A stretch of DNA of 64,000 bases from Opitutaceae bacterium (lineage in GTDB: Bacteria > Verrucomicrobiota > Verrucomicrobiia > Opitutales > Opitutaceae), in the NCBI GenBank assembly GCA_016794625.1, contig JAEUGY010000103.1, forward strand, positions 1-64,000, given 5' to 3'. The notes under the pieces were generated by a model. That model was not told where the DNA came from and made no database searches. It was given only the letters and a program-made list of their open reading frames with translations. Each line of letters starts with the position of its first letter. Position 1 is the first letter of the stretch. The position numbers were made by a program, and so were the translations under genes. This document shows, one piece after another, positions 6,924-15,394 of this stretch.

Positions 6924-9620
6924 ATGAAATTTGTGTCCACGCTGAAACAGTTGCTCGGTCGTCGCGCCCGCCGCGCGCGGCTGGACGAAGAGATGCGTCA
7001 CCACCTCGAACTATTGACCGAGGAGCATGTCCAGCGGGGCCTCGACCGGACCGAGGCGCGGCGCCAGGCCCATGTGGCGTTCGGCAATGTGCTCGCCACG
7101 CGCGAAGCGTCGGAAGAGGCGCTGGGCTGGTCCACGCTCGAATCCTGGGGTCAGGATCTGCGGTTGGCGGTGCGGAGCCTCGCGCGCCGGCCGGCCTTCA
7201 CGACGAGCGTCGTGCTGGTGCTCGCCCTCGGACTCGGCGTGACCACAGCGGTCTATACGCTGTTGCGCGCGGTGCTGTTCGAGCCGCTCCCGGTGGCGCG
7301 TCCGGCCGAGCTGCACGCCGCCCTCGACCCGAAGGGCGAACCGTTTCTTATGAGCGCGCCGAGCGTCCGACGGCTGAATGCCCATCCCGCGGTCGCCGGT
7401 GGCGCTCTCGGCTACAGCTCGCAGACGGCCGCCGCGCTGCGCGTCGGGGACTCGCCGGCGGAACGCGCAACCGCGATCTTTGTCACCGGGAATTTCTTCT
7501 CCGCACTCGGAGTCGCCCCCGCGGCGGGGCGGCTGCTCGGTGAGGACGATGCGCGGCCCGGCGCACCGCAGACCGTGGCGGTGCTTTCGCACGCATTCTG
7601 GCAGAAGCGTTTTGCGGGTGACGCCAACGTGGTCGGGAGCGTCGTCCGCTTGAACGGTGTCGATCTCACCATCGTCGGCGTGGCCGCGAAGCCTTTTACC
7701 GGCATCGCATTGGAAAACCGGCCCGACCTGTGGCTGCCGCTCGGGCTGCATGCCCCCCTGCGCGTCAGCGGCAATGCCTGGATTGTATCGTCCGGATCGC
7801 CCGTGACGCTCGAGGAATGGACGCAGCTCGACAATGTACACTGGCTAACGCTCCTCGTGCGTGCACCGCGGCCGGCGGAGGTGACCGGAGCGTTGCTGGC
7901 GTCGTGGCAGCCACAGCTTGATACCGTGCTGGGCATCATCACCGACCCGCAGGAACAGCGGGACCTCCGTGCGCGGCAACCGCGCCTGGTACCCGCCCCC
8001 GGCGGCGTATCCACCACGCGCACAGAGTTCTCCCATGTCGGCCTCAGCCTCACCCTGCTCGTCGGCATCGTGCTCCTCGTGACGGCGGCGAACTCCACGA
8101 CCCTCCTGCTCCTGCGGTTGCTCGGCCGCGTCCGCGAGCTCGGCGTACGGCTGGCGCTCGGTGCGGGCCGCGGCCGGCTGGCCCGCGGTCTCTGGATGGA
8201 GGGATTCGTGCTCACAGCAGCGGGAGCGGGGCTCGGAATGCTGCTCTGCAGCTGGCTCGCGCCGCTGTTGGCACAGTGGCTGGTGCCGGCGACGCCCGAT
8301 CTGCCCAGCTTTGACTGGAAACTGCTCGCCTGCCTCGCCGGGGCGGCACTCCTGCTCAGCACGGTCATCGGGTTGGTGCTCCTGTGGCTGAGCGCCCGGA
8401 TCTCGCCGCTGGCGAGCATCCAGCAACGCAGTTTTGGCGTGGGCGGCCCCCTGCGGCTCGGACGCGCATTGATCGTGGCCCAGTTGGGACTCTCGGTGAT
8501 GCTAGTGGCGCTGGCCGTCGGGCTGGCGATGGACCTGCGCCGCGTGCTGGCGACATCGCCGGGTTACGCGCGCACCTCCGTGGTGCAGGCGTTCTTTGAC
8601 CTGTCCGAGGCCGGCATCCCCCCGGAGCGCCAGGACGCGGTGCTGCAACGTCTCCGGACGACGGCGCTCGAATTCCCGCCGGTGCGACACGTCGGCTTCG
8701 CGGCCAGCGGCGTGCTCAGCGGCAGCCGCTCGGCGAGCGGGGTGCGGTTCCGCGGCGACGGGGTCGTGCAGCCCCGCGACGGCGTGCAGCAAGACGCGAT
8801 CGACGAAGGTTACCTGCCCGCCCTGGGCCTCACCCTGCTGCGTGGACGGGCCTTCACGGCGAACGACACCGCAAAAACACCTCCGGTCGCCCTCATCTCC
8901 GAGCGCCTCGCGCGGGAAGTTTTCGGCTCGGCCGATCCGATCGGCCGGCGCTTTGGGTTTGGCGACGAGCCGGACGAAAACGACCGCGAGATCGTAGGCA
9001 TCGTGGCCGATGCCCGCGTGAACAGCGTGCGCGGCGCGGCGCCGGCGATGTTTTACCTGCCGCATCGCCAGTGGCAGGCCGAGCCCGGATGCATCGTCAT
9101 CCGGGTGGAAGGCGACGCCGCCCCCGTGCGCGCCACCCTGCAGACGGCCATCGCGGCGGCCGAGCCCGCCCTGATGTTCACCCGCTGGGCCACGCTGGAG
9201 GAACGGGCGGAGCGCTGGCTGCGCAATGACTTCGGCGCGATGCGCCTCACGGCCGGCTTCGGACTGCTCGCGACGGTCCTGGCCTCGATCGGCCTTTTTG
9301 GCGCGCTCGGCTACCTCGTGGCGAGCCGCTCCCCGGAGATCGCCGTACGACTCGCCATCGGAGCCGACCCGCAGCGCGTGTGGCGCGACGTCCTCCGCGA
9401 CGCCGCCCGGCTCGGCGCGTTCGGTGTGGTGCTGGGCACCGTGCTGGCCTACCTCGTGCCACGCCTGTTCGGCGCCTGGATGATCAGCGGACTCCGCCCG
9501 GATGGCGTGGCCGTTTCGCTCGCCGCCCTCGTCGGCTTCAGCGCGGCCCTCATCGGCGGACTGCTCCCCGCGCGACGCGCATCGCGCGTGGACCCCAATA
9601 CGCTTCTTCGCGCGGAGTAG
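6924..9620 (+). CDS. ADOP/MacB-like FtsX-domain permease
   Basis: The 898-residue protein starts with a cytoplasmic domain rich in Arg and Glu (about 1-80), then a first membrane segment (about 92-114). A MacB-type periplasmic core follows, then FtsX membrane helices around 372-400, 415-445 and 470-495. A second periplasmic and FtsX half ends in LLPARRASRVDPNTLL. This duplicated-FtsX layout is that of acidobacterial duplicated orphan permeases, which lack a co-encoded ATPase and pair with PadR regulators. No ATPase gene is adjacent. Substrate is unknown. Repeat copy F begins about 23 bp after the stop. Confidence 0.82.
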   Translation: MKFVSTLKQLLGRRARRARLDEEMRHHLELLTEEHVQRGLDRTEARRQAHVAFGNVLATREASEEALGWSTLESWGQDLRLAVRSLARRPAFTTSVVLVLALGLGVTTAVYTLLRAVLFEPLPVARPAELHAALDPKGEPFLMSAPSVRRLNAHPAVAGGALGYSSQTAAALRVGDSPAERATAIFVTGNFFSALGVAPAAGRLLGEDDARPGAPQTVAVLSHAFWQKRFAGDANVVGSVVRLNGVDLTIVGVAAKPFTGIALENRPDLWLPLGLHAPLRVSGNAWIVSSGSPVTLEEWTQLDNVHWLTLLVRAPRPAEVTGALLASWQPQLDTVLGIITDPQEQRDLRARQPRLVPAPGGVSTTRTEFSHVGLSLTLLVGIVLLVTAANSTTLLLLRLLGRVRELGVRLALGAGRGRLARGLWMEGFVLTAAGAGLGMLLCSWLAPLLAQWLVPATPDLPSFDWKLLACLAGAALLLSTVIGLVLLWLSARISPLASIQQRSFGVGGPLRLGRALIVAQLGLSVMLVALAVGLAMDLRRVLATSPGYARTSVVQAFFDLSEAGIPPERQDAVLQRLRTTALEFPPVRHVGFAASGVLSGSRSASGVRFRGDGVVQPRDGVQQDAIDEGYLPALGLTLLRGRAFTANDTAKTPPVALISERLAREVFGSADPIGRRFGFGDEPDENDREIVGIVADARVNSVRGAAPAMFYLPHRQWQAEPGCIVIRVEGDAAPVRATLQTAIAAAEPALMFTRWATLEERAERWLRNDFGAMRLTAGFGLLATVLASIGLFGALGYLVASRSPEIAVRLAIGADPQRVWRDVLRDAARLGAFGVVLGTVLAYLVPRLFGAWMISGLRPDGVAVSLAALVGFSAALIGGLLPARRASRVDPNTLLRAE

Positions 9621-9642
9621 TCCGGCGGAAGGCGGGGCGGGG

Positions 9643-9945
9643 GGAACGCGGGGGAACGCTCAACGTTGAACGCTGAACGCTGAATTTTTAACGGGTGCCG
9701 ACCGCTGAAGTGCGACCAACGTCGATCCTCGGGCACGAAACGGGTTCCCCGTTCCGCTACGGGTGGACGCGGACGGAATTCGGATGCGGCTGAAGCCGCA
9801 GCTACTTTGGTTGGGATTGGCTCTTCACTCTTCGCCCTTCGCACTGCACCGCGCACGCGGTGCAGGCGAGGGCGGCTACCGTGCGAATGCTTCCTTGGTG
9901 CGGCTTCGCGGCTTCGCGTGAGACAAGGGCCTGGGGTCGCTCTTG
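9643..9945. repeat. Interspersed repeat copy F (modules 1, 2, 3 and 4)
   Basis: This is the most complete copy. Module 1 (about 9655-9692), module 2 (about 9719-9763), module 3 (about 9764-9868) and module 4 (about 9888-9940) occur in one line. It fills the 330-bp gap between the stops of two convergent genes, the permease at 9620 and the dehydrogenase at 9951. Confidence 0.78.
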
Positions 9946-9950
9946 GCGTT

Positions 9951-10952
9951 TCAGTAGCCGGCGGCGGTGCTCACGACGTTGAGGAGGGGTCGGCCGCTGA
10001 CGAAGCGGACGGCGTTCTCGCGGAGGAGGGCGTTGAAGGCCGGGAAGAACGCGTCATACACGCCCGACATGTGCGGGGTCATGATGAGATTCGGCACATC
10101 GAAGAGGGGGTAGTCGGTCGGCGTGGGTTCACGGACGAAGCAGTCGACAGCCGCGCCCGCGAGGCGTCCGGCGCGCAGGGCATCGGCGAGGGCGGTCTCG
10201 TCGACCACGCCACCGCGGGAGATGTGGATGAGGTGGGCGGTGGGTTTGAGCAGGGCGAGCTCACGCGCGCCAAGCAGGCTCTCGGTGGTCGGCGTGCTCG
10301 GCACGGTGACGACCACGAGGTCGCACTGCGGGAGCAGTTCCGTCAGCTGCCCGGGACCATACCACGCGGCGGGAAGCTCACCCCGCGGATCGCCGGTACC
10401 GGGCCAGGCGTTGAAACCCGGATCCTCGTGGACCGCCGGATCGCGCTTGTAGCAGAGGATGCGCATGCCAAGCGCGGCGAGCTGGCGCGCACTCTCGCGG
10501 CCGATGCTGCCGTATCCAAGAATCCCGGCCGTGCGGCCGCGCAGGCTGAAGCTGGCGAGCGCAACGCGGTTGGGCCACTTCCGGGTGGGCTTGAACTCGA
10601 ACAGCTGCGGCATCCGGTGCGCCAGCATGAGCGCGCTGCAGGTGATGTACTGCGCGATCGGAACGCCGTGGGTGCCGCTCGCGGTGGTGACCGGAATGGA
10701 TGTCTGGCCGATGGGGTGGCCAATGACCTGGTTGGAGCCGGCGGACATCAACTGCACCCAGCGGAGCCGCGGCCAGGCGGCGAGGTTGCGCGGGACCTGT
10801 TCGGTGACGAGGGCATCCACGTCCGCGCCGGGAAGCTTGTCCGGGTCCGGAGTGTAGGGCACCGTGGCGATCTCGATGCCAGGCACGGCGATCCGCAGGG
10901 CGGCGGCATCCGCGGCGTCCAAGGTGTAGGGGGAGTTGAAGAGGAGTTTCAT
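9951..10952 (-). CDS. D-2-hydroxyacid dehydrogenase family protein
   Basis: The 333-residue protein has the NAD-binding motif GYGSIGRE (146-153) and the family catalytic triad: Arg246 in ISRGGVVDE, Glu275 in VREPTP and His294 in TPHMSG. The family reduces or oxidises 2-hydroxyacids with NAD(P)H; GhrA-like glyoxylate/hydroxypyruvate reductases are close in layout. It lies 72 bp downstream of the Tat-exported protein gene on the same strand, so the two probably form an operon. The specific acid is not predictable. Confidence 0.8.
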   Translation of the reverse strand: MKLLFNSPYTLDAADAAALRIAVPGIEIATVPYTPDPDKLPGADVDALVTEQVPRNLAAWPRLRWVQLMSAGSNQVIGHPIGQTSIPVTTASGTHGVPIAQYITCSALMLAHRMPQLFEFKPTRKWPNRVALASFSLRGRTAGILGYGSIGRESARQLAALGMRILCYKRDPAVHEDPGFNAWPGTGDPRGELPAAWYGPGQLTELLPQCDLVVVTVPSTPTTESLLGARELALLKPTAHLIHISRGGVVDETALADALRAGRLAGAAVDCFVREPTPTDYPLFDVPNLIMTPHMSGVYDAFFPAFNALLRENAVRFVSGRPLLNVVSTAAGY

Positions 10953-11024
10953 GGTGGAAATCAGGGAGGTTCGCCGGTGCGGCTCACGATGCGGGGAGAC
11001 GTGTCATGGAAACGTTGTGACGGT

Positions 11025-12512
11025 TCAGGCCCAGAGCTTCAGACGCCGGCCCTCCCAGTAGGAAGCGATGACATTCTCCGGCACCTCGCTGCTCAAGAAG
11101 CGGGTGAAGTAATTCACTTCCGGCGGGATCTGCCTGCCGTCTGGATCCGAGATCCAGAGCAAGTGTCGCGGTTGCAGCTTCCGGAGCGTGGTGGCCGCGA
11201 AAGCCGCGGCCTCGTCGCGCTTTTCCGGACAGTGCCGCGCCACGACCATGGCGGTCCACTGAAAGCGGGCGAGGCAATCGCCGTAGACCCACTTGGAGGC
11301 GAACGACAGCATGGGATGTCCTCCGAACCACGCCTCCCTCGGCAGCCGCGGCGTAAGCTCCACCGGCCGCCAGCTACGGTCCTTGGTGGAGATGATGAAC
11401 CAATAGAGGTAGTTCCATCGATCCGAGTCGAATCCCACCGGGTGGTCGGCCCACCACAGCGCGAGCACGCGGCGCAGATCGTCGCGGGTGAAGAGATCCG
11501 GCACGCATTCGTGGATGATCGCGGCTGAGATCGCGGTGAACTGGCAGTGCTGGATCTGCTCCCAGTGGGCGAACTCCCCCGCCCCGACGTCGGCACCGGC
11601 GATTTTGTCCCACGCTTTCGGTTTGTAGGTGCCGTCCCGAAACTGCTCGATGATGTAGTCGATCCGCCGATGCGTCTGCCACTTCCCGGTGCGCACCACG
11701 AATTCGTAGGCGTCGCGGTATTTCCGGTCGCCGGAGAACTTGTAGGCCACGGCGACCAGGGCGGCCATGATCGCGTTGTAGTCGGTCGGATCCAGCCGGT
11801 TGTTCCAACCGCCCCCCGTGCGGTTGAAGATCATGTAGTCCACCTTGATTTGGTAGTCCGCCATGGTGACGAACATGGCGCGGATCTCCCCCTGCTCGTC
11901 CGGGGAGGCGATCGGATAGAACGTCCACAGCCCCCACATCGCATGGAGATACTGGTCGCCCGTCGTGTGCACCGAGTACTCGAAATGGAACGGCTTGCCC
12001 ATGAAGCCGGCGTTGCCCGCCTCCACGCCGAACCCATAGACAATGCGCAGCGAGCGGTAGGCGGCGCGTGCGGCGGCCATCGCCGCGGCTTCACCCGTCG
12101 CTTGGTAGCGGATACTCTGGGCGGCGAGGTGCGAGCCCGACGCGGTGATGGAATTCTCGTTGGTGAAAAAATCGGTGATGGCCTTGAACTTGTGGCCGAA
12201 GTTGAAGCTGAACTGATCCATGCCCTCGAAGTCGCTCGTCCGCACGACGCGCAGACCGTCGTCCGCGACGTAGGGCATGCACACCAGGATGCCGCTCGGA
12301 TGGATCCGCGCGGCGTGGGTCACCCGCTCGATCCGCCGCACCTTTTCCTCGGGAGTGAGCCGGTCGAAATCCGGAAGCAGCGGATCCAGCTCTCCCCCGC
12401 GGGTCCGTTCCGTGGCGCCGCTCTCCTTCCCCCACAGGCCACTCAACGGAAGGGCGCAGCCGCCTGCGACCATGGTTTTGAGAAATTCCCTGCGGAGACG
12501 GATGGGGTTCAT
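11025..12512 (-). CDS. Tat-exported protein of unknown function, probable alpha-helical toroid
   Basis: The start at 12512 gives 495 residues beginning MNPIRLRREFLKTMVAGG, a twin-arginine-type signal followed by a hydrophobic stretch. The mature part is rich in aromatic helices (SVHTTGDQYLHAMWGLW, GGGWNNRLDPTDYNAI, ISTKDRSWRPVELTPRLP), which resembles (alpha/alpha) barrel proteins such as unsaturated glucuronyl hydrolases or linalool dehydratase/isomerase. I do not recognise a defined family. A longer upstream frame to 12707 lacks support. A GTGTATAC-like palindrome lies about 63 bp upstream. Export plus a 2-hydroxyacid dehydrogenase partner hints at sugar-acid or polysaccharide use. Confidence 0.55.
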   Translation of the reverse strand: MNPIRLRREFLKTMVAGGCALPLSGLWGKESGATERTRGGELDPLLPDFDRLTPEEKVRRIERVTHAARIHPSGILVCMPYVADDGLRVVRTSDFEGMDQFSFNFGHKFKAITDFFTNENSITASGSHLAAQSIRYQATGEAAAMAAARAAYRSLRIVYGFGVEAGNAGFMGKPFHFEYSVHTTGDQYLHAMWGLWTFYPIASPDEQGEIRAMFVTMADYQIKVDYMIFNRTGGGWNNRLDPTDYNAIMAALVAVAYKFSGDRKYRDAYEFVVRTGKWQTHRRIDYIIEQFRDGTYKPKAWDKIAGADVGAGEFAHWEQIQHCQFTAISAAIIHECVPDLFTRDDLRRVLALWWADHPVGFDSDRWNYLYWFIISTKDRSWRPVELTPRLPREAWFGGHPMLSFASKWVYGDCLARFQWTAMVVARHCPEKRDEAAAFAATTLRKLQPRHLLWISDPDGRQIPPEVNYFTRFLSSEVPENVIASYWEGRRLKLWA

Positions 12513-12574
12513 GGGGTAGTCCCGGGTTCGACGATCCTGACTCGGGAAACGGATTTCCCCAGGAAGGCCGGATT

Positions 12575-12588
12575 CATGTGTATACATG
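12575..12588. promoter_or_regulatory. Operator-like palindrome before the Tat-exported protein gene
   Basis: CATGTGTATACATG has 7-bp arms matching at 6 of 7 positions. Sites with a GTnTATAC core are typical of GntR-family regulators. A second near-palindrome with centre ATGGCCAT lies at about 12617-12636, next to a minus-strand -10-like TAAAAT. The regulator is not encoded nearby. Confidence 0.35.
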
Positions 12589-12731
12589 CCATCCCGGGTG
12601 TTGGTACCTCCGGGGATTTTAGATGGCCATCCTAAAGCGTGCGACGGATCACCTTTTGTCGGTAGCAACAGCCGCAGGTTGAAACCTCGGCTCGTGATGG
12701 CACGCAAACCAGAGAAGGCATCGGTAGGGGG

Positions 12732-12997
12732 CTCACGCGGAGGCGCGAAGCCGCGAAACGAGGTTTTTCGGGTAGGCTTCGGTCACGCCTGCGGGGTCGG
12801 CGACCCATACGCGCTAACCTAAAGTCTCGCGCATGTAGGGCCGGCCCTTGCGGCCGCGCCTAGCGTTGAACACCCGACACTCACGCTCGCAATCCAAGGC
12901 GTGCCCGCAAGGGGCAGCCCTACATTGGGGTGGCGGGAGTCGTCGGGCCTGGAATCATCTAGGCCGTGTAAGTTAACGCCTGCGGGGTCGGCGACCC
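12732..12997. repeat. Intergenic repeats: inverted module 4 relative and 22-bp direct repeat
   Basis: Within the 521-bp gap between the Tat-protein gene and tRNA-Leu, 12732-12757 resembles module 4 in inverse orientation (CTCACGCG and GCGAAGCCGCGAA). An exact 22-bp repeat with core GCCTGCGGGGTCGGCGACCC occurs at 12785-12806 and 12976-12997. GGGCCGGCCC at about 12838-12847 is a further palindrome. No gene is supported in the gap. Confidence 0.6.
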
Positions 12998-13033
12998 GGC
13001 CTACAGCGGTAGGAGCGGCAGCGCCTCTGCGAT

Positions 13034-13118
13034 TGGTGCTCAGGAAGGGACTCGAACCCTTACGCCTTACGGCACACGCCCCTCAAACGTGTGTGTCTAC
13101 CAATTCCACCACCTGAGC
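13034..13118 (-). tRNA. tRNA-Leu (anticodon GAG)
   Basis: Read on the minus strand, the 85-nt gene starts GCTCAGGTGGTGGAATTGG and ends with an encoded CCA. The acceptor arm GCTCAGG pairs with CCTGAGC, the D-arm reads GGTAGAC, and a long variable arm typical of class II tRNAs (GTGCCGTAAGGCGT region) is present. The T-arm contains GGTTCGAGTCC. The anticodon stem CACGT/GCGTG encloses TTGAGGG, giving GAG, which reads CUC and CUU leucine codons. Its 3' end points towards the repeat-rich accessory part. Confidence 0.93.
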
Positions 13119-13245
13119 ATCGCTGACTGGAAGGAAGGCGCACTAAGATAAATCGGGCCGCTCCTGTAAAGCCCCATTTTCGTCCCGCCGGAAATCCGCT
13201 TTGACGTCGTCTGGCACTTGGCGAGATTCAAGCGACGCTCTTCGC

Positions 13246-14166
13246 ATGACGCTCGATGACATCACTCACGCCCTCCTTGCGTCGTACGAAAACGACGGAG
13301 GCATCAACCATTTCGATGGTACCAACCTCCCCTCCGAGGAATCCGTCAACCAGCTCTGCTCGGAGTTCATGCACTTGCTGTTCCCCGGTTTTTTCGAGCA
13401 AAAGCCGCTCACCAAACAGTCCGTCGCGGGGGTGACCGCGCGTCGGATCGCGCACATTCACAGTCACTTGGTGGCTGAATTGGAAAAGAGCCTGCGGTTC
13501 TCAAAATCGGCGGATCCGGCGAGCAAAGCGGAGGAGCTGGCGATGGACCTCCTGAGAGCGCTGCCGACGCTGCGCCAGGTCGTCCGGACCGATGTGGCGG
13601 CGGCCTATGATGGCGACCCGGCCGCGCGCAGCATCGAGGAAATCATTCTCTCCTACCCCTGCGTCCTTGTCATTTCCCTGCAGCGGATCGCCCACCTCCT
13701 GTACAAAAAAGGAGTGGCCTTGCTCCCTCGGATGATCACCGAGTACGCGCACGAACGAACGGGCGCCGATATCCACCCCGGTGCGGAAATCGGGTCCCAC
13801 TTCTTCATCGACCACTGCACCGGCGTGGTCATCGGTGAAACCGCCCGCATCGGGAGTCACGTAAAGATCTATCAAGGAGTGACCTTGGGGGCGAAGTCCT
13901 TCGTGACCGACGATCAGGGACTGCCCATCAAGGGCGTGAAGCGCCACCCGAAGCTGGAGGACCATGTGATCGTTTACCCGGGAGCGACCATCCTGGGAGG
14001 TGAAACCGTCATTGGACGGCATTCGATCGTGGGTTCCAATGTCTGGCTCATGCAGTCGATGCCACCTAACAGCATCGCCTACTACCAGGGGGATCAGGCC
14101 TCGATCATTCGACCCCGCAAGGCGAAGGAAAGCCTGATTGAAGAGGCGGGCGACTGGGAGATTTGA
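13246..14166 (+). CDS. cysE: Serine O-acetyltransferase
   Basis: The 306-residue protein makes O-acetylserine from serine and acetyl-CoA, the first step of cysteine synthesis. The C-terminal left-handed beta-helix shows hexapeptide repeats from about 175 (ADIHPGAEIGSHFFIDHCTG) to VIGRHSIVGSNVWLMQSMP, with the catalytic DH pair at 189-190. An N-terminal helical region of about 130 residues is longer than in CysE minimal forms and resembles EpsC-type proteins. A TTG start at 13201 is possible, but the ATG at 13246 is better. It stands alone on the plus strand, convergent with pyrD. Confidence 0.9.
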   Translation: MTLDDITHALLASYENDGGINHFDGTNLPSEESVNQLCSEFMHLLFPGFFEQKPLTKQSVAGVTARRIAHIHSHLVAELEKSLRFSKSADPASKAEELAMDLLRALPTLRQVVRTDVAAAYDGDPAARSIEEIILSYPCVLVISLQRIAHLLYKKGVALLPRMITEYAHERTGADIHPGAEIGSHFFIDHCTGVVIGETARIGSHVKIYQGVTLGAKSFVTDDQGLPIKGVKRHPKLEDHVIVYPGATILGGETVIGRHSIVGSNVWLMQSMPPNSIAYYQGDQASIIRPRKAKESLIEEAGDWEI

Positions 14167-14180
14167 CTCCCCGGCCCGGT

Positions 14181-15248
14181 TCACCCCTTCCGATCACGTT
14201 CTCCCACCGCCCGGGCCAGACCGGCGGCGAACCAAGGCCCACGGTAGATCATGCCCGAGTAGATCTGGATCAGGTCCGCTCCCGCATCCATTTTCTCGCC
14301 TGCGCTTTCGAAATCGGTGATCCCCCCGACCGCGATCAACGGCAGTTTGCCCTCCGAACGGGTGGCGATGTAGCGCACCACCTCCGTCGCCCGCTGGCGC
14401 AACGGCGCCCCGCTCAGCCCACCCGCCTGGTTCACGGTCGAGAAAAAACCGGGCCGGGCCAGCGTCGTATTGGTGGCGATAATCCCATCCAGCCCGTAGT
14501 CGGACACCGCCTGCAACACCGCATCGATCTGCCGCCACGAGAGATCCGGGGCGATTTTTAACAAGACCGGGACCTTTCGCCCCCCACCGCCCTGTGCAGG
14601 CCGGTTGCGTTCGGACCGGATCGCGGCCAGCAGCTCCTTCAAGCGGTCCTCGTCCTGAAGTTTTCTCAAATCCGGCGTGTTCGGACTAGAGACATTGAGC
14701 ACCAGGTAGTCTGCAAACGGAACCAGGAGCCGGTAACTCGTCAGATAATCCTCCGTCGCCTGTTCCAAAGGAGTGACCTTCGATTTCCCCAAATTGATGC
14801 CCAACGGCACACTCCGCTGGCCGACTCCCGGCAGCCGACCGAGCGTTTTCGCCATCGCCTGGGCTCCGTGGTTGTTGAAGCCCATGCGATTTATCACCGC
14901 CAACTCATTGGGATAGCGAAACATGCGGGGAGACGGATTTCCGGGTTGCGCCAGAGCGGTGACCGTGCCGACTTCCACGTGCCCAAAGCCAAGCGCGGCG
15001 GCCGCCGGCCAAGCCTCCGCGTTCTTGTCGAAGCCCGCAGCCAATCCAACCCGATTCGGAAATTTCAGTCCCAACAACGAAACGGCTGCGTAGCGCGACC
15101 GATCCAACCCGTTCACCCGCTCCAACCACCACCGCAGTGGCCATAAAGCGCCTAGAAGCGTCAGTGCTTTCAGCCCCACCTCATGGGCTTTCTCGGATTC
15201 GAGCTTGAACAAATGAGGACGCAGCATCCGCTCATAGAAAACATCCAT
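14181..15248 (-). CDS. pyrD: Dihydroorotate dehydrogenase (quinone), class 2
   Basis: The enzyme oxidises dihydroorotate to orotate in pyrimidine synthesis, passing electrons from FMN to quinone. The 355-residue length and N-terminal helical membrane-associating part (MDVFYERMLRPHLFKLESEKAHEVGLK) mark class 2. Key motifs are AAGFDKNAE, INRMGFNNHG and the catalytic-serine segment LNVSSPNTPDLR. ATNTT and the phosphate-binding VGGI follow, with IYSGMIYRGP. The start at 15248 matches the family N-terminus; the frame continues 13 codons upstream without support. Its stop faces that of the acetyltransferase gene 14 bp away. Confidence 0.93.
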   Translation of the reverse strand: MDVFYERMLRPHLFKLESEKAHEVGLKALTLLGALWPLRWWLERVNGLDRSRYAAVSLLGLKFPNRVGLAAGFDKNAEAWPAAAALGFGHVEVGTVTALAQPGNPSPRMFRYPNELAVINRMGFNNHGAQAMAKTLGRLPGVGQRSVPLGINLGKSKVTPLEQATEDYLTSYRLLVPFADYLVLNVSSPNTPDLRKLQDEDRLKELLAAIRSERNRPAQGGGGRKVPVLLKIAPDLSWRQIDAVLQAVSDYGLDGIIATNTTLARPGFFSTVNQAGGLSGAPLRQRATEVVRYIATRSEGKLPLIAVGGITDFESAGEKMDAGADLIQIYSGMIYRGPWFAAGLARAVGERDRKG

Positions 15249-15394
15249 ATCCACCCAAAGCTTGGCGGCCGCAGCGCTTGAACACAAGTACCCGCCGCCT
15301 TGCCACCCAGATAAAAAAAACTTTCCCGGTTTGACTCGCGACGAACCCCCAGCTTTTGCTGCGGAAAAATTTTCGTGTTCTGACCCAGCTCTCT

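Noticed and set aside
9807..11528. 573-codon open frame on the plus strand
   Set aside because: It starts in repeat copy F and runs antisense to the 2-hydroxyacid dehydrogenase, which has its full catalytic triad.
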